Assembly: GCA_013397455.1 (NCBI GenBank)
Contig: VYZB01000221.1
Span: forward strand, 533,461-597,460
Reading direction: 5' to 3'
Length of the DNA: 64,000 nt
DNA from: Crotophaga sulcirostris
Taxonomy: Eukaryota; Chordata; Aves; Cuculiformes; Crotophagidae
Shown: positions 12,700 to 24,690 of the stretch, piece after piece
How positions within the stretch are numbered: position 1 is the stretch's first letter
Layout of the letters: each line of letters begins with the position of its first letter
Made by a program: the position numbers and the translations under genes
The notes under the pieces: generated by a model
Told to the model about the DNA's origin: nothing
Databases searched by the model: none
Seen by the model: the letters and a program-made list of their open reading frames with translations, nothing else

Positions 12700-15600
12700 G
12701 ACTGGTGCTTGGGCAGTGAAATGACTCTGTTTCCGTGAGATGTGCCAAAGAGACAGGAATATTCTATGTTCATCGCTTAAGTCAAAATGCTTCTAGTTCT
12801 GCTTTCCTTGTTCAGGATCTATCACCTCCTATATATCAGATTTGGAACTCAGGAAGTTTCATTCTGCTTTTCAACCTCATTAGCATAAGTACAGAGTCAT
12901 TTGACCAATATGGAGCTTTATTTTATAGATAGAGGTTATTCAATTCTGTTTAATTCTTTTAGTCTTCTAAAAGACATTAGTAAGGCTTCACATTTGAAAA
13001 CTATACCAAGTTAAGAGGTGTTGTAAGTAACTGTGAAGACAGAAAAATAATATGGGAGCCATCGAAGTTGGTAATATGCAGAAAAAAAATAAGTTCACAT
13101 AGGTGGGAATCAAAGCAGAAAAATGCAAAATAACATATTACGTAATGAAGATAATTTGAAACAGAGATATTCACCAGGAGGATAATACTTGAAAAGTTGC
13201 TGGGTCACAAGGACCTGCTGTGAGACAGTACAGCAAACTTGTTGAACTTACAATGTGGTACAATTGAAAAAAAAAATCCAAAGCTTAGTTGTTGCAATGA
13301 AACTTATTTTGATAGAAGAAAATCCTTATTTGGCCTTCTGGGTCTGCAGAATATCTTGAGGCAAAGTCACTGTCTCTTGTTAAGTACTTTATTCTATTCC
13401 AATTAAAACTTTAGATTTTCCACAAAAAAAGGAACTTTTTAGTACGCTACGTAAGGAAAGGAATAAAATACGTATCATTGTTCTGCCTGCCAGCATGCAC
13501 GGCTACTGCTCTTCTGAGACTTTTTAACTGCTTTGTTTGCTTATGCAATAGAAATCTTATCAAGCATTGCTTGAGATGAAAGTGCTAGTTTATAGTTTTC
13601 CAAAATCCAGACTGAATGAGCATAAAGCAGATTGTTTTAACAATATTATCATGGTGTTCTGAATGTGAAGTGTAATATGCAGCGGGCCCGGTGTGATCCT
13701 TCTACAGTCTCTTTACACTATCCAACAAATTGTAGAGATGACCTTATAGTACTGTTCTATTAATTTTATTTTTTTCTTCATTTTTTTTAAATCCTAGCAG
13801 GAAAAATTGTCTTGCCAACTGACTTAGTTTGGCCAGATCTAATTTGATTTACAGCTGCAATCAGATGAGATATTTTCCTGACAGAAGAAAAAGTGGATAC
13901 TTCCCTTCAGTGTGATTCATTTGGGCCTGCAACGGAGAAGTAGAAACCGGGTCAGCAATAAAAAATGTCAAGCTGTTTCAAATGCAGGAGTCTATGAAAG
14001 TAATGATCAAAATGAGGTCACTGAATTATCTGATTCTGAAAACAATTTTATTTGTCTGCATGCACTAAAGTTTGAGGGTCATAGATACTGAGATGAGACA
14101 AGGAATGAGTATGCCTGGAGACTATGAGAAGCACTTGAACTTTTAGCTGCTGTGATCTTTGATTTTGGAATACTGTCCTTGAAAATGATGCTTCAACGAT
14201 TGGCATGAGAAATTCCAACTGAAACGATTAATTGTTTCTTTGACAAAATTCTGTTTATTTCTTCTCCCACGGGCATTACTTCTGAGAATTTCTTTACAGG
14301 TCCTCTCAAGAATGCAGTTATTTGTGAGGCATCTGTGGGTGCTGTGTACTCCAATTTGAACACTCTCTAAGCAATGCTTTTTCTAGAGTGTTAAACAGTC
14401 TGAAAAGCACTGTGAAAAAATTGGATGTGAAGTAACCACTCAAAACCTCACATTTTCAGTGTTTTAATTCTTCATCAATGCAAGTGAAAATGTCTGTCAC
14501 AGCTGTCATGACTCATGTGTTTTGTCATTTTTAAAATGGTGTGTGACTTCTGACATTGTGGCACTTCTATGCTCTTTTGAGTGGGCAGATGGAAGAGAAG
14601 TCTAACTGCCTCTGCTGAGTTTTAGCTCTTAACTTTTGATGAGCCACTTTCCTCTTGCATCGTGAATGCTGAGCTGACTGAGAAATCTCATCAAGGGGTT
14701 TTGAGTTGCCTGTAGTCCCATGACATGGTAAAACACAGTCATACCCATCAGAGCAGTTCCTGTCTTGCCGGGATAGTTATCATATACCAGAAGAGAAAAA
14801 TAGGTAAAATGAATGTGTTATTAAGTAAGAAAATCATAAAATTTAAAATATTATTACTAGGCTACTTGCAGGTCACCTCCAAAGGACAGGAACAAGCATT
14901 TTAAGAAGGAGCACGTGAAGTACAGTGGTTATCTTACTGAATATAAAGCCTTTTACTACAACACATTCTTCCTTTTTATTTTCAATGTTTTAAATAGCCC
15001 TAATTCTAGTGGAGGTGACCTACTACTGGCAAAATGGTGAAACTGTTGCATTTGGACACTAAAATTCAGATTTTAGATTATAAGAAAGAATCACTTCACA
15101 CAATAGTAAAAACATAGTAATTGAAGATGCCGATATATTCATAAAATTACATCTGATACTTTTGTGATGAAAGATATTTGACATCCATTAGAATTCTCTT
15201 TAAAATTTCTGTATTAAATGCTGTTACATTGTGAACATATTCACATTAGAATAAATGTCCATTTGTGAAGATTTGTATACTGATAAGCAACAGACTAATT
15301 CTTCAACGAAAGGAAGTCAAAGCATAGTCCCTATGGGAAAGCAGTGATGATATAAAAAACTCAAACTCCTTCCCATTACTCCTTCCATTCTCACAAACCT
15401 GATCCTAGATGCAAATATAAAACTATTATCAATGTCAGTCCCAAATTAAGTAACTAAAATAGTTGATGATACCTATGTTTTGGCATCTGTATTGAGTAAG
15501 CAATAATGTGACATTAATGTAAACAATCAGTGAAGCCTACTAAACAACATATCCACCCTGCAACCTGCATTTGGGGAACTGAACCATTCTTTTGAACTCT

Positions 15601-16775
15601 TTGACTGCAATAGCAGACTTCTGCCAAGCTCACATAAGATTATCTTTCTGTGAAGACCACTTTTTCAGTACTTTCATCTGGAGGGTGAACCTCACACTGG
15701 GGTTAAAATTCCGTTGACTGAACAGAGGATGCCTCACACTATAATAAGCCATTTCTCATTCGCAACTGCTGATCTAATGATCTATAGAATAATAGTTCTA
15801 GAGTTACTTTTACCAGCCTTGAATATTTCAGACAGTCCAGAGGATTTCAAAGAGCAATAGACACCTGCATGATTGCAACTGTGGTAAGTCTTACCAAAGA
15901 CACGCCTACACCAGTGGGAGAGATGTACAGACTTATACAGGAAAACATTTTGCTCATGTAAGAGCAGCTTCAACTGAAAAGCAAAAAGTACTTTCTCCTT
16001 TTTTCCTTTTACAGAGCGTTTCCAGGTTCATTCTAGACCCAGGTATAGCTTGCACCTGGTATTTGCATCATGTTTCAATAGAATATAATTTCCCTGCTAC
16101 CTCTCAGGCACACCAACATGCCGTAAAAAGTATTGACCAGGCTTTTTAAATTCCAAAGGCTATTAGAAACCATCAGCATTTACAGACTGAGAATATGGAA
16201 CATTAATCTACTTTCTGTTACTGACGTTTCTGCTCATAATGCATAGGCTTCCCAACAACTCCATAAAAATAGGTCTGAAAACTTACCAAACACCCTGTGT
16301 ATGTGTCTTACCTTGTATGTTGATTAGCTTCATATCATGCTGTGTGAAATCTGCCACATCATATTAAGGCAATATATTTAAAATATACATATCCACAGTT
16401 TTTCTGTTCTTAGAAGCACATTGTAGGAAAGGATGTTAACCTCTTCAAGATTCCTAAAGTCTTTAACCCAAGGTCTGTGGATCTGACCTAGGTTCTTCTT
16501 TGCCAAGTAAATGAGTTTAAAAATTCAGCAGGCTGGAAAGTCATACTCCATTCTAGTAGGAATCCTGAAATGATCCTTCCTCCTCTAAATATAAATAGAA
16601 AGTTGTCTCATGAAAAAGGAACACTTACTTCCTTCCATATTTCCATTTCTTTAATTGAAAAAGAAAGAATTATCTGAAATGACCTTAAGATTGTATGCCA
16701 CTTCATCCTTCGTATGGAGTGCATAGACAAAACTATAGGTCTGCTACAATCTCTAATCAAAGAAAAGCTGTACTT
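12700..16775. other. Gene-free stretch
   Basis: AT-rich, without recognisable repeats. An isolated acceptor-like sequence (TTTTTTCCTTTTACAG, ending 16014) has only a weak donor 28 bases on (16043). No gene is supported. Confidence 0.55.
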
Positions 16776-17190
16776 CATAGAATCATAGAATGGTTTGGTT
16801 TAGAAAGGACCTTAAAGATCATCTAGATCCAACACTTCTGACATGTGTAGGGACATCTTTCACTGGATGAGGCTGCTAAAAGACTCGTCCAACCTGGCTT
16901 TGGGATCCGGAATCCGCGACTTCTTTGAGCAACCTGTTCCAGTGCCTCATCACCCTCACAGTAAAAAATTTCTTCCTAATATCTAATCTAAATCTACCCT
17001 CTTTCAGTTTAAAACTGTTACCTCTTGTCCTATCACTACACTTCCTGATAAAGACACCCTCCCCATCATTCCCATAGGCTCCCTTTAAGTACTGGAAGGT
17101 TGCTATAAGGTATCCCCAGAGTCTTCTGTTCTCAAGGCTAAACAAGCTCAGGTCTCTCAGTCTGTCCTTATGTGGGAGGTGCTTCAAGTA
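16776..17190 (-). mobile_element. CR1 LINE, 3' end with C-terminal ORF2 remnant
   Basis: Read on the - strand this is the 3' portion of a chicken-repeat-1 retrotransposon. The + strand begins with the reverse complement of the CR1 tail (two ATTCTATG-type units at about 16776-16793). Within it lies a 107-codon - strand open frame (16876-17199) that matches the end of the CR1 ORF2 protein as I know it: a stretch resembling 'RLRDLSLFSLENRRL', then 'YLKGAYG', then 'SDRTRGNSFKLKEGRFRLDIRKKFFTVRV' in part, then 'HWNRLLKEV'. This part follows the reverse transcriptase domain; the endonuclease and RT domains are absent, so the copy is 5'-truncated, as most CR1 copies are. The frame is uninterrupted until near the tail, where a short deletion or frameshift breaks it. 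That suggests a copy younger than the other CR1 pieces here. It is not expected to be active. Confidence 0.95.
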
Positions 17191-17199
17191 ACACAACAA

Positions 17200-19439
17200 G
17201 AAAGAGAAACTGTAACTGCCTTTAAGTATAGTTACAGCAATTCAGCTCCAAATCATATCAAGCTGGGTTTGGCACAACATCCTTGGGGGGGGTGGTTCCA
17301 GAGATTTCAAAGGATATTAAAACAGAAACCTTCCTGGAGATTTTCTAGTATTTGCATCAGTTCTCTATACAGAATTCTGTGAAAGATGAAAAAGAAAGAA
17401 AAAATAAATAAAAAAAAGAAAAATATGATTACAGAATTTTTTTTAGAAAAAACTTTATTTTTAATAAGGTGAGGTTTCAGAGGACAATTCATTTGTTGCA
17501 AAGAACTAGATTAGTTTAAAGTTTAATAAGCATTGTAAAACCAGTTTGTTTTCTATTCTACATACAATGGAAAACACGGTAACTGAGCATTCATTCTAAT
17601 TAGTATTGTTAGTCACTGAAGGTTATTTTTAGACAAAATGTATTATTCAAAAAAACAAATCAAACTGTCAGTTTCTGACAAATAGACATCCTTCTCCAAT
17701 CATTAAATGTGAACGTGCAGGTGATAGTACCAATTAATAATAGACATCTACTCTTTATGTTTTCATGATACTTTGTATACACAACATATAATATATGGAT
17801 TGCTTTTACTACTAATAATCCTCATAAAGGTGTTCTGCTCCTGCCTCTTAGTATATGCTTATTTATTTTACTTACTGTTTGATAAAATTGCTTTAAAATA
17901 GGTGAAGATACTCAAGATATTAAAACAAACTTTCATTTAATAAAATTTCATATAATATGGCAATACAAAGAAAGATGGTAAAAAGTTGTAATTGTGTACC
18001 TATCAAATAGATTGAGCCAAGAGAATATCACAAGTTATCACAAAGTAAGTTTTTTTTAAAAAAGATCCCATCGATCACTTTCATTTTTTTATGCGAAGCT
18101 TTGTCTTTAGAATGCATTATTTCTTCAGTTTTCTAGTTACATCCCAATTTTCAAGTACTAGAAGAATTAAAATTTTGTTTTCCCATTGTGAACTATAGCC
18201 ACCCTTTATACTACATATTTTGAACTAAATATTTTACATTTTGACTGGATTGCCACTCTACCTTTGTTTGAAAGGTTATTGAGGCTGTCAACAAGAAAAG
18301 GACTAGAATTACCAGCCAATCAAATTACAGAATACTTAAAAGGTCAAAGTAGTACAGCATACTAACATAATTCACAGAATATATGAGGCATTAAAATCCT
18401 AATACCTCATTCTCGTAACAAAGGTTGTAATGAGAGCAAGAAATGGCACAACATGAATTCATTCACGTGACAGTGATTATAACAAGAACCTGAAATGCAA
18501 TAAACATAACCCATTCTTTCTGCTAAGCTAAGACTGTAACTTAGGTTCATTTCAAGCTACCTTGAAAATTACTTGGAAGCTAAACATTAAGTAAGATACT
18601 GGGTAATAAGTTTTGTTTATACATCACCTCAAATTTATTGTTAATCATAATTTTGGATTTGTTATCTATGGTATATTACACAAAAATCCCACACGATCCA
18701 ACCCAAACCAGGAATTATTACTGGGTGATCTTTTAAAATTTGTTTGTTTGTTTAGTAAGGAATTTCTCAATATCACAAGTGGTGAATGCTACATCTGTTT
18801 CTGTTTTGCCAGTAATAAACTGAAGTTGTGTTGTCTAACCCGATACCCTGGTTGCTAGTTAGACAATAGCAACATAGAAATACCACTCACAAACGTAGAC
18901 ATGGCAGATTTTTTGTAGAGTAGAATTCCTGTGTTGCAGAATTTCAGAGGAACGAGACTTGCTTTTATAGGAGTCTTTAGTACCCGTGTCATTGCAGTTA
19001 TTAGAACATGTAAAATCTTAACAAGTCTTTTTTTCTTGATAGAACATTCAGCTTTAGATCACAAATCTTGTCAAGGCAAAGAAGGCTGGCAATGACAAGC
19101 AGCCAAGCCCTTAATTTTCCAGTATTTTGGGCAGAGGAGTGTTACAGTAAAAAACTTGTCTTTATTTTTAAATTTCTTTTCCTCAGTGAAATGTGTAGCA
19201 TACTCCTTTAAGCAGTACTATCTATGGAGGGGGGGAAAAACAGATTTAACCTACAGACCTTTGGATAACTTCTTCCTAAACTAAATATAAAATGTTACCT
19301 CATCTTACGTGAATTAAAAGGGGAGAGGGGGAACTCCCCCCATCACCACAGATTCCCTTATTGAGAATCTCTTCTATATAAAAAGAAGAGTGTGCATATA
19401 AAAGACAATCCAGAGACATCTTTGAAGGTTCTCTTTCAA
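17200..19439. other. Gene-free AT-rich stretch
   Basis: Contains the A-rich tract at 17381-17426 and otherwise nothing recognisable. A and T runs are frequent up to about 18100. Confidence 0.55.
17381..17426 (+). repeat. A-rich low-complexity tract
   Basis: A run of A with scattered G and T (GAAAAAGAAAG, AATAAATAAAA). It could be the remnant of a retroposon tail, but no body is recognisable next to it. Confidence 0.6.
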
Positions 19440-20060
19440 AGCATCTCTACTTCCCTGAGCGTCTGGGGATTTCTGTTATTAATTGAAGTTAATTTTCTAG
19501 GATATCAGTTTGCCATGCACGTGGGGAAGATTGATAGCCTCTTCGATTCTCAAGAGTGTTGAAAATGACACTGTTCCATCACCGGGTGTCTTCACTTTTA
19601 TCATCACAAATCAAATTATAAACATCGGGGCAACCTTGCTGGAATCTGGCTTCGGGAGATTTCCATAAGATTAATTAGGCGGCCAAAGCAAAGATGGTAA
19701 AATCTAAGGGGGGGAGGAGGCCGGGGGAAGGGGGGGAGAGAGGCACCATTCATTCCTTGTAGAATGGGAAGTCAATTCAACAATGGGTAATTAGCGTGGG
19801 CCATGGATTCTCAAAGGCACTGAGGACACTGGACTCTTTCTCTCACTCTGATGTTTAGTGCGGTATTGTGGACCCCTCATTTAATTAGTGCACTTTGATA
19901 CCCACAGGAGCTTGAAGCTCCAGGGCATGCTAAACACAGACTGACACCAGCAAGCTTCTGCCTCCTTCCACTCTAATTAGAGACACAATGAGCTGCAAAG
20001 ACAATGTTTTACTCCAAGATTTCTTCTGCAGATACCTCTGGCAGGAAACAATCGTTTATT
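19440..20060. promoter_or_regulatory. Enhancer-like block, candidate conserved noncoding element
   Basis: A 600-base stretch, free of repeats apart from the G tract, is dense in developmental transcription-factor sites. TAATTA-type homeodomain cores occur at 19672-19677, 19788-19794, 19882-19887 and 19974-19979, the last inside the palindrome TCTAATTAGA (19972-19981). There is a CACGTG E-box at 19518-19523, and SOX-like ACAATG cores at about 19780, 19985 and 20000. It has no long open frame. The texture (high sequence complexity, clustered homeodomain cores, no simple repeats outside the G tract) is that of deeply conserved vertebrate enhancers in gene deserts. Conservation itself cannot be seen from one sequence. 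Confidence 0.5.
19708..19736 (+). other. G-run tract, potential G-quadruplex
   Basis: Runs of 7 G (19708-19714), 2 G, 2 G, 5 G (19723-19727) and 7 G (19730-19736) fall within 29 bases. The long runs can each supply more than one tetrad strand, so a + strand quadruplex is plausible. It sits inside the enhancer-like block 19440-20060 and differs sharply in composition from its flanks. Confidence 0.6.
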
Positions 20061-20513
20061 TTGTGTCTATATTGGTATTCAGATTAAATTGTTAGCATGC
20101 AAAAGATGAGCTAAGGGCACATATCTATTAAAAATGCTTAGCAGAGTTCAGAAATGATGGAAGCAATTTATGGAAAAAAAATGTATTTTTCCCTTTGGAT
20201 TTTTTTTTTTGTTCTCTTATCTAATTAGAAGTAAATGGTTTGAGTAAGAAAACCAAAATAGGCTGGACTCCAAAGAATCTCCTATGAAATGATTTTCCCC
20301 TTTGCATTAATAATTTCTACCTCTCAGACAAGAGAATTTTTAACTCAAGTATTTGCAAAAGTGGAAAAAAAATAAATAAACTAATGAGTACTTCTGTTCC
20401 AATTGTCTGTTGAAATGAACACCCACCTATCTGAACAGGTCATTGTGCAGAGAAATTGTTACTCAGATTTGCAGCTCTTTGAAGGCATAAACCCAAAAAG
20501 TTTTTGGCAGTGA

Positions 20514-20563
20514 CTGTGTGTGCTTGTGTGTGTGTGTGTCGTGTGTGGGTATATATATATTTA
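20514..20563. repeat. (TG)n then (TA)n microsatellite
   Basis: A TG-repeat run with a TC interruption (20514-20546) passes into a TA run (20551-20560). The alternating purine-pyrimidine sequence can adopt Z-DNA. The 60-codon open frame covering it is an artefact of the repeat. Confidence 0.85.
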
Positions 20564-21060
20564 TAAAGTTACTTTTGATGGACAGTTCTATGCTGATTGG
20601 AAGAATATAAATATCCCAAGGGAAACTATGTATTGTAAATTAATCTCAGCATACAAAAAACACTTGTATGTGCTGCTTAAGAATAGGTTGGAGATCTGCT
20701 AGTCCTAAAAATTCAACATCTTCTATATTTATAGTGTCATTATTTTCCTCTTTCTCAGATAATTAAAGAGAAACAGAATAACATGTATCAATATGTTGGC
20801 TCTTAAGACTGGAATGGTACTCTGCTGGTTAAATTATGGTGATCTGGACAGATCAACAATATAATAAGTGGTTATAAGGGGAAAGAGAATGGATGTGAAA
20901 AAAAATAGGGAAAGAAAGTCTGAAAAAAATAATTCTATTCAAATTTTAGGGCAACATCTAGGAACCTACCAAACTCTGGGAGGGCTGAACTGAAGAACAG
21001 CCAGAAACAGTCTTAGTCTGTTTCCTGATGTTAGGTGTAAGACTGTTGCTGCTGCTTTTA

Positions 21061-21117
21061 CCTACGCTTACTTCGGTGACCCCCTGGAAGTTGCTCCAGG
21101 TCCCTGGGGGTCGTAGG
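21061..21117. other. Imperfect inverted repeat (hairpin)
   Basis: CCTACG (21061-21066) and ACCCCC (21079-21084) together pair with GGGGGTCGTAGG (21106-21117), leaving a 12-base bulge on the left arm. The loop holds a second small inverted repeat (TGGA...TCCA, 21085-21098). It could be a folded RNA element or a short palindromic repeat; nothing assigns a function. Confidence 0.4.
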
Positions 21118-23090
21118 AGTGTTACAGAGGTCCTGCCACTCTCTTGTACACCTCTGCAAAATCTGTTTCAATGAAGAAAGCCTTCACCAGCCCTGCAAGT
21201 CATAACATTTTAGGTATCAGCATGTCATAAATTCTAGCAGGAGCAACAAGGAGACTCCTTCCCTGACCTAAAAATTCCTGTTCAAATTTTAACAGATTTC
21301 TGGTCAGAGTACTGAATGGAGACTTTGTCTCAGTTAGAACTCCCATCCCAAACTCAGAAGCTATGTCTAAATCAAAGCAAAATGTAAGAACACATTTACT
21401 ATAAAACAGGTAAAGATATATTTTTAGAAGTCTGAACTACCAGGATGTTTGATTAGTAAAACTTATAATGCTTTCTACCTTGTATAGATATTTAACGGGA
21501 AGACTTCAACCAAGTTTGTGGTTGTCCAAAGGAGGCAAGTTTGTAGTGATGAGAAGGCAAGATGCAAACCATGTATCAAAGTGGAATACATAGTAATAGT
21601 CCAGGAAAAGAGTGAAGTATGCCTGACTTTATGGTATTATGGTAACTGCTATAGCAGGTCCAAGTCACTGGCTTAAGTTGTGGCCTGCCATCACCCATGG
21701 CACTGACTGTTAGCAGTCTCTCATGTACACGTTTTTGCCTTTGCCACCTATCCCAGATGTCTCCTGATGCAATATGGGGAAAAGCACAGGTCAGGGATCA
21801 CTCACAGAAGATAGTACAAACAAGTTTACAACATGCCTTCTTCTCCATGGCACAGTCCTCCTACAGAATCCAAGCAGGTTTTGTACTCTACAAACTCCCA
21901 GACGTTCTCATCCCTCGCAGTAACGTGTCTCATTGGTTTTTGGGCTAAAAACCCACCAGGCAGGCTGCAGAAGAACACTCACATTATTTTATAAACTTTG
22001 AACAGAGGAAAACACTTCCCAAATAATTGTCTTGTTTCATGACTATAGCATTTGGTCACCCCAGAGGAGAACCAGAAGCTATGTAGTGGAAGTGGAGTCG
22101 GGGACACCACTTGACTTAAGGACCTGAGGGTGGACCCCGTTCCATTTTTTTTTCTCTTTCTGACAAAGTCATGGAGAGAGCATGAGCTGTCCATTACAAG
22201 GTTTGTGAAAAATTATTCCAGTTCCTAGTGAGGACTACTGTCTCTGTCACTTGACATACCTTTTCTCTTATGGAAACATTCACATAGGACTGGTGATGGA
22301 TGGAGTTTAAGTGCACGTTACTTCTCATTTTATAGTTTTGCAACAGGCACATGTTACGTTCAGGACCTTCCTGTTGCGGGAGGTAGTTCCCAAAAGATGT
22401 CACCAAAGATATAACCACATGAAAGAGTTAATTTTCCTTTGAGATATAATTTAAATTTTCTTCTCTAATTGCAATCCATTCTGGTACTCCTGGCCCTGGA
22501 AAACATGCAGCAGAGAAGCCAGACCTGAGGAGCTCTGGCATTGGGGAGGAGTTGAGGGTCTTCCCTGGTGAGGCTAAACTAAGCCACTTCCAGTTGTCCA
22601 GCTCATAGACCAAGGTTTTACTGGAGACCAGAGAAGGTGGGGGTCACAGAGAGACTCTGAAGTGCAAAACACGTAGTAAAAAGCAAATGAATTTCCCTTT
22701 CCACTGTGCCCAGCATGAGGTGGGACCAACAGCCGATGGCTGTAAATCCTTCTGTCCTCCAGAGCTCATCATCTTTCAGAGTCCCAGCTACAGACACAGG
22801 GCTATTAGGCAACATCTAGATTTTTTTTTTAAATGAGATTAAATTTTATCACTCTGCTTCCGTCTTTGAAAAGAGAAAGAAATAGCAGTGACTATATGCA
22901 GTGGATGTCTTCTAGTAATAATCCTTTACTGTAGCTAGACTTACTTTAAAAGCATGATCTGTTCTCCCCAAGGCTACTTATTCCCTATCTGAAACATTAA
23001 AGTAACTGCTGAATAATTAGCCGTTGATACCTTGGAAATTAATGTTTAAAATGCAGAGGAAAAAAAATAATACATTTTCTTCAAGAAAAA

Positions 23091-23108
23091 AACTTAAAGC
23101 TTTAAGTT
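23091..23108. repeat. Perfect 18-base palindrome
   Basis: AACTTAAAGCTTTAAGTT is its own reverse complement over 18 bases with no spacer. The flanks do not extend the symmetry. It is too short for a transposon end pair and may be chance in AT-rich DNA. Confidence 0.6.
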
Positions 23109-23897
23109 GAAAGAAACTCTATAATCCTTTCAAATATCCCCCACTTCCCAACAAAACAAAACAGACAATATTATTACTATTTACCATATATACCAAGCTT
23201 TTTATTATTTTTGGTGCATTTTTGAAAGCTATAAGGCAATTAATTAGGCAAGGACTAGAATTTCAATGTATTATTGTCCATATGCTGTTTTTTGACATGA
23301 TAACATGTGCCTGATATATAAAAGCTACAACAGGTGGGAGAGACTAGAAGCAACTGAGCAATAATTAGGTTTTAAATATTTAATATTGTTGAGAAATAAT
23401 TAGATTTTCAAAAATGGACAGAGGTAGCAGTCAACAATGAAACCCAAGTAGTTTCTTCAGGTGTGCGTGGGCTTTTCGACCATTCATTCCTGTGCAATTA
23501 AAGCTGTCATTCTGAATACACCTGACTGAGAGTAAATCAATGGAATCCTGTCTTCCTGAGATGCACAGCTTCAGAGTATTTGCCGTTCCTTAACGGTCTG
23601 CACAGTCATAGGAAAATTTAAACAACATATATAGTATGAATCTGTAAAATCATCTCAAACTTCTGGTGCTGCTTCTCAGGAATACAGTAAATAATGATTT
23701 GGGGATTGGAAGGAGTAGCTGTGTTTGGAAGTTGGGACTTCATAAATCGGTTTCTTCACTAGAGAAAATTTTCATGTAACTACATCTTCTGTGCCTATTA
23801 GTAAAAGTCAGCTCTGAAAACTCCAGCTCCTAAGCAGATGGATATCGCAGAAACAGAGTGCTGGGCATTCCAAAAGCTTGTGCTTGCCAGCAGTAGT

Positions 23898-23965
23898 TGG
23901 AGTTATAGAAGGGAAAAGACCTTCTGATCACTTTGGACCACAACGTCTCTTTGGCAAGGGTTTCC
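23898..23965 (-). mobile_element. Possible ancient CR1-like 3' end
   Basis: The stretch 'tagaagggaaaagaccttct' (from about 23907) followed by 'gatcactttggaccac' resembles the reversed 3' end of old CR1/L3 elements ('...aagggaccttctgatcatctagtccaac'). Only about 60 bases match and no neighbouring blocks are visible, so this is a weak call. It could belong to the same old insertion as 24240-24690. Confidence 0.35.
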
Positions 23966-24239
23966 TTGATGTATAGTTATCCAATATGACTTACTAGGCT
24001 AGGATCAGTAGCTGGTTCATTTTCAAGATTTGATCAGAGATGACCGTGGGCCAAAATACAGGAATGTCTCAATTACATAAACTTGCTATTAAAAATGTCG
24101 TAGATCAACTCTGATCAAAGACTGACTGACCTGTGCTGTGGGTCTGCTGCATTATTTTAAGTAATAAATCAATATCCAAAGAGCAATACCAGAAAGAAGA
24201 ACCAAAGAAATAGGAGGAAAAGACTCTTACACAATTGTT

Positions 24240-24690
24240 ACTTGTTCCTTATTGTCTCCCTTATAACCATTTGACTATTTTCTCTGCCACCCCTCTATCT
24301 ACTCATTTTGTTTAGAAATTCATCTAATTCCCTCTTGAATTCAATGATGCTTCTTGCTTTGGGTGTCCTTTATAGTAATTTATTCCATACACTTCTAATC
24401 CTCTGCGTAAAATAGTTTTTTGCCTTAGCATTTCTTTTCTTGTACTCAACTTTCTAATTTTTAGATCATGTCTCCTAGTTTCTGTGGTGTTGTAAGTGTA
24501 AAGAGCTTGCTTGGATCAATTTTATCAGTCCTCTTCATAATTTTTAAAACTTCAATTGGGTTACATGAAACCTCTTCTTTTCCACTGAGAATATACTCAA
24601 CTTCCTTAGTCTTTCCTAATAACTTAAATCGTTGATATCTGGTATAATTTGTATAATTGCTCGACACTGCTCCCCTGAAGAGCAATTAAA
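24240..24690 (-). mobile_element. Ancient CR1/L3-type LINE fragment, C-terminal region
   Basis: On the - strand a 74-codon open frame (24461-24685) contains 'IEVLKIMKRTDKIDPSKLF', which resembles the segment 'EVFKIMKGIDKVDPEKLF' found near the ORF2 C-terminus of CR1/L3-clade elements. On the + strand the order of sub-blocks is that of a reversed CR1-like 3' half: 'attccatacacttctaatcctctgcgt' in part at about 24380, 'tctcctagtttctgtggt' at about 24470, and 'tttaaaacttcaattgggtt' at about 24542. It is much more diverged than the avian CR1 copies, so it probably predates birds. It is broken by many substitutions and carries no usable protein. Confidence 0.75.

Larger units (their letters stand above)
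20564..23890. other. Gene-free stretch
   Basis: Holds the hairpin at 21061-21117 and the palindrome at 23091-23108. GC is slightly raised from 21640 to 22830, where several 60-83-codon frames occur on both strands without family resemblance. Confidence 0.5.

Noticed and set aside
16015..16042. 28-base microexon between a strong acceptor and GTATAG
   Set aside because: The donor is poor, and the segment is too short to support without transcripts.
20520..20702. 60-codon frame with a Cys/Val-rich start
   Set aside because: The start is the TG microsatellite read as codons.
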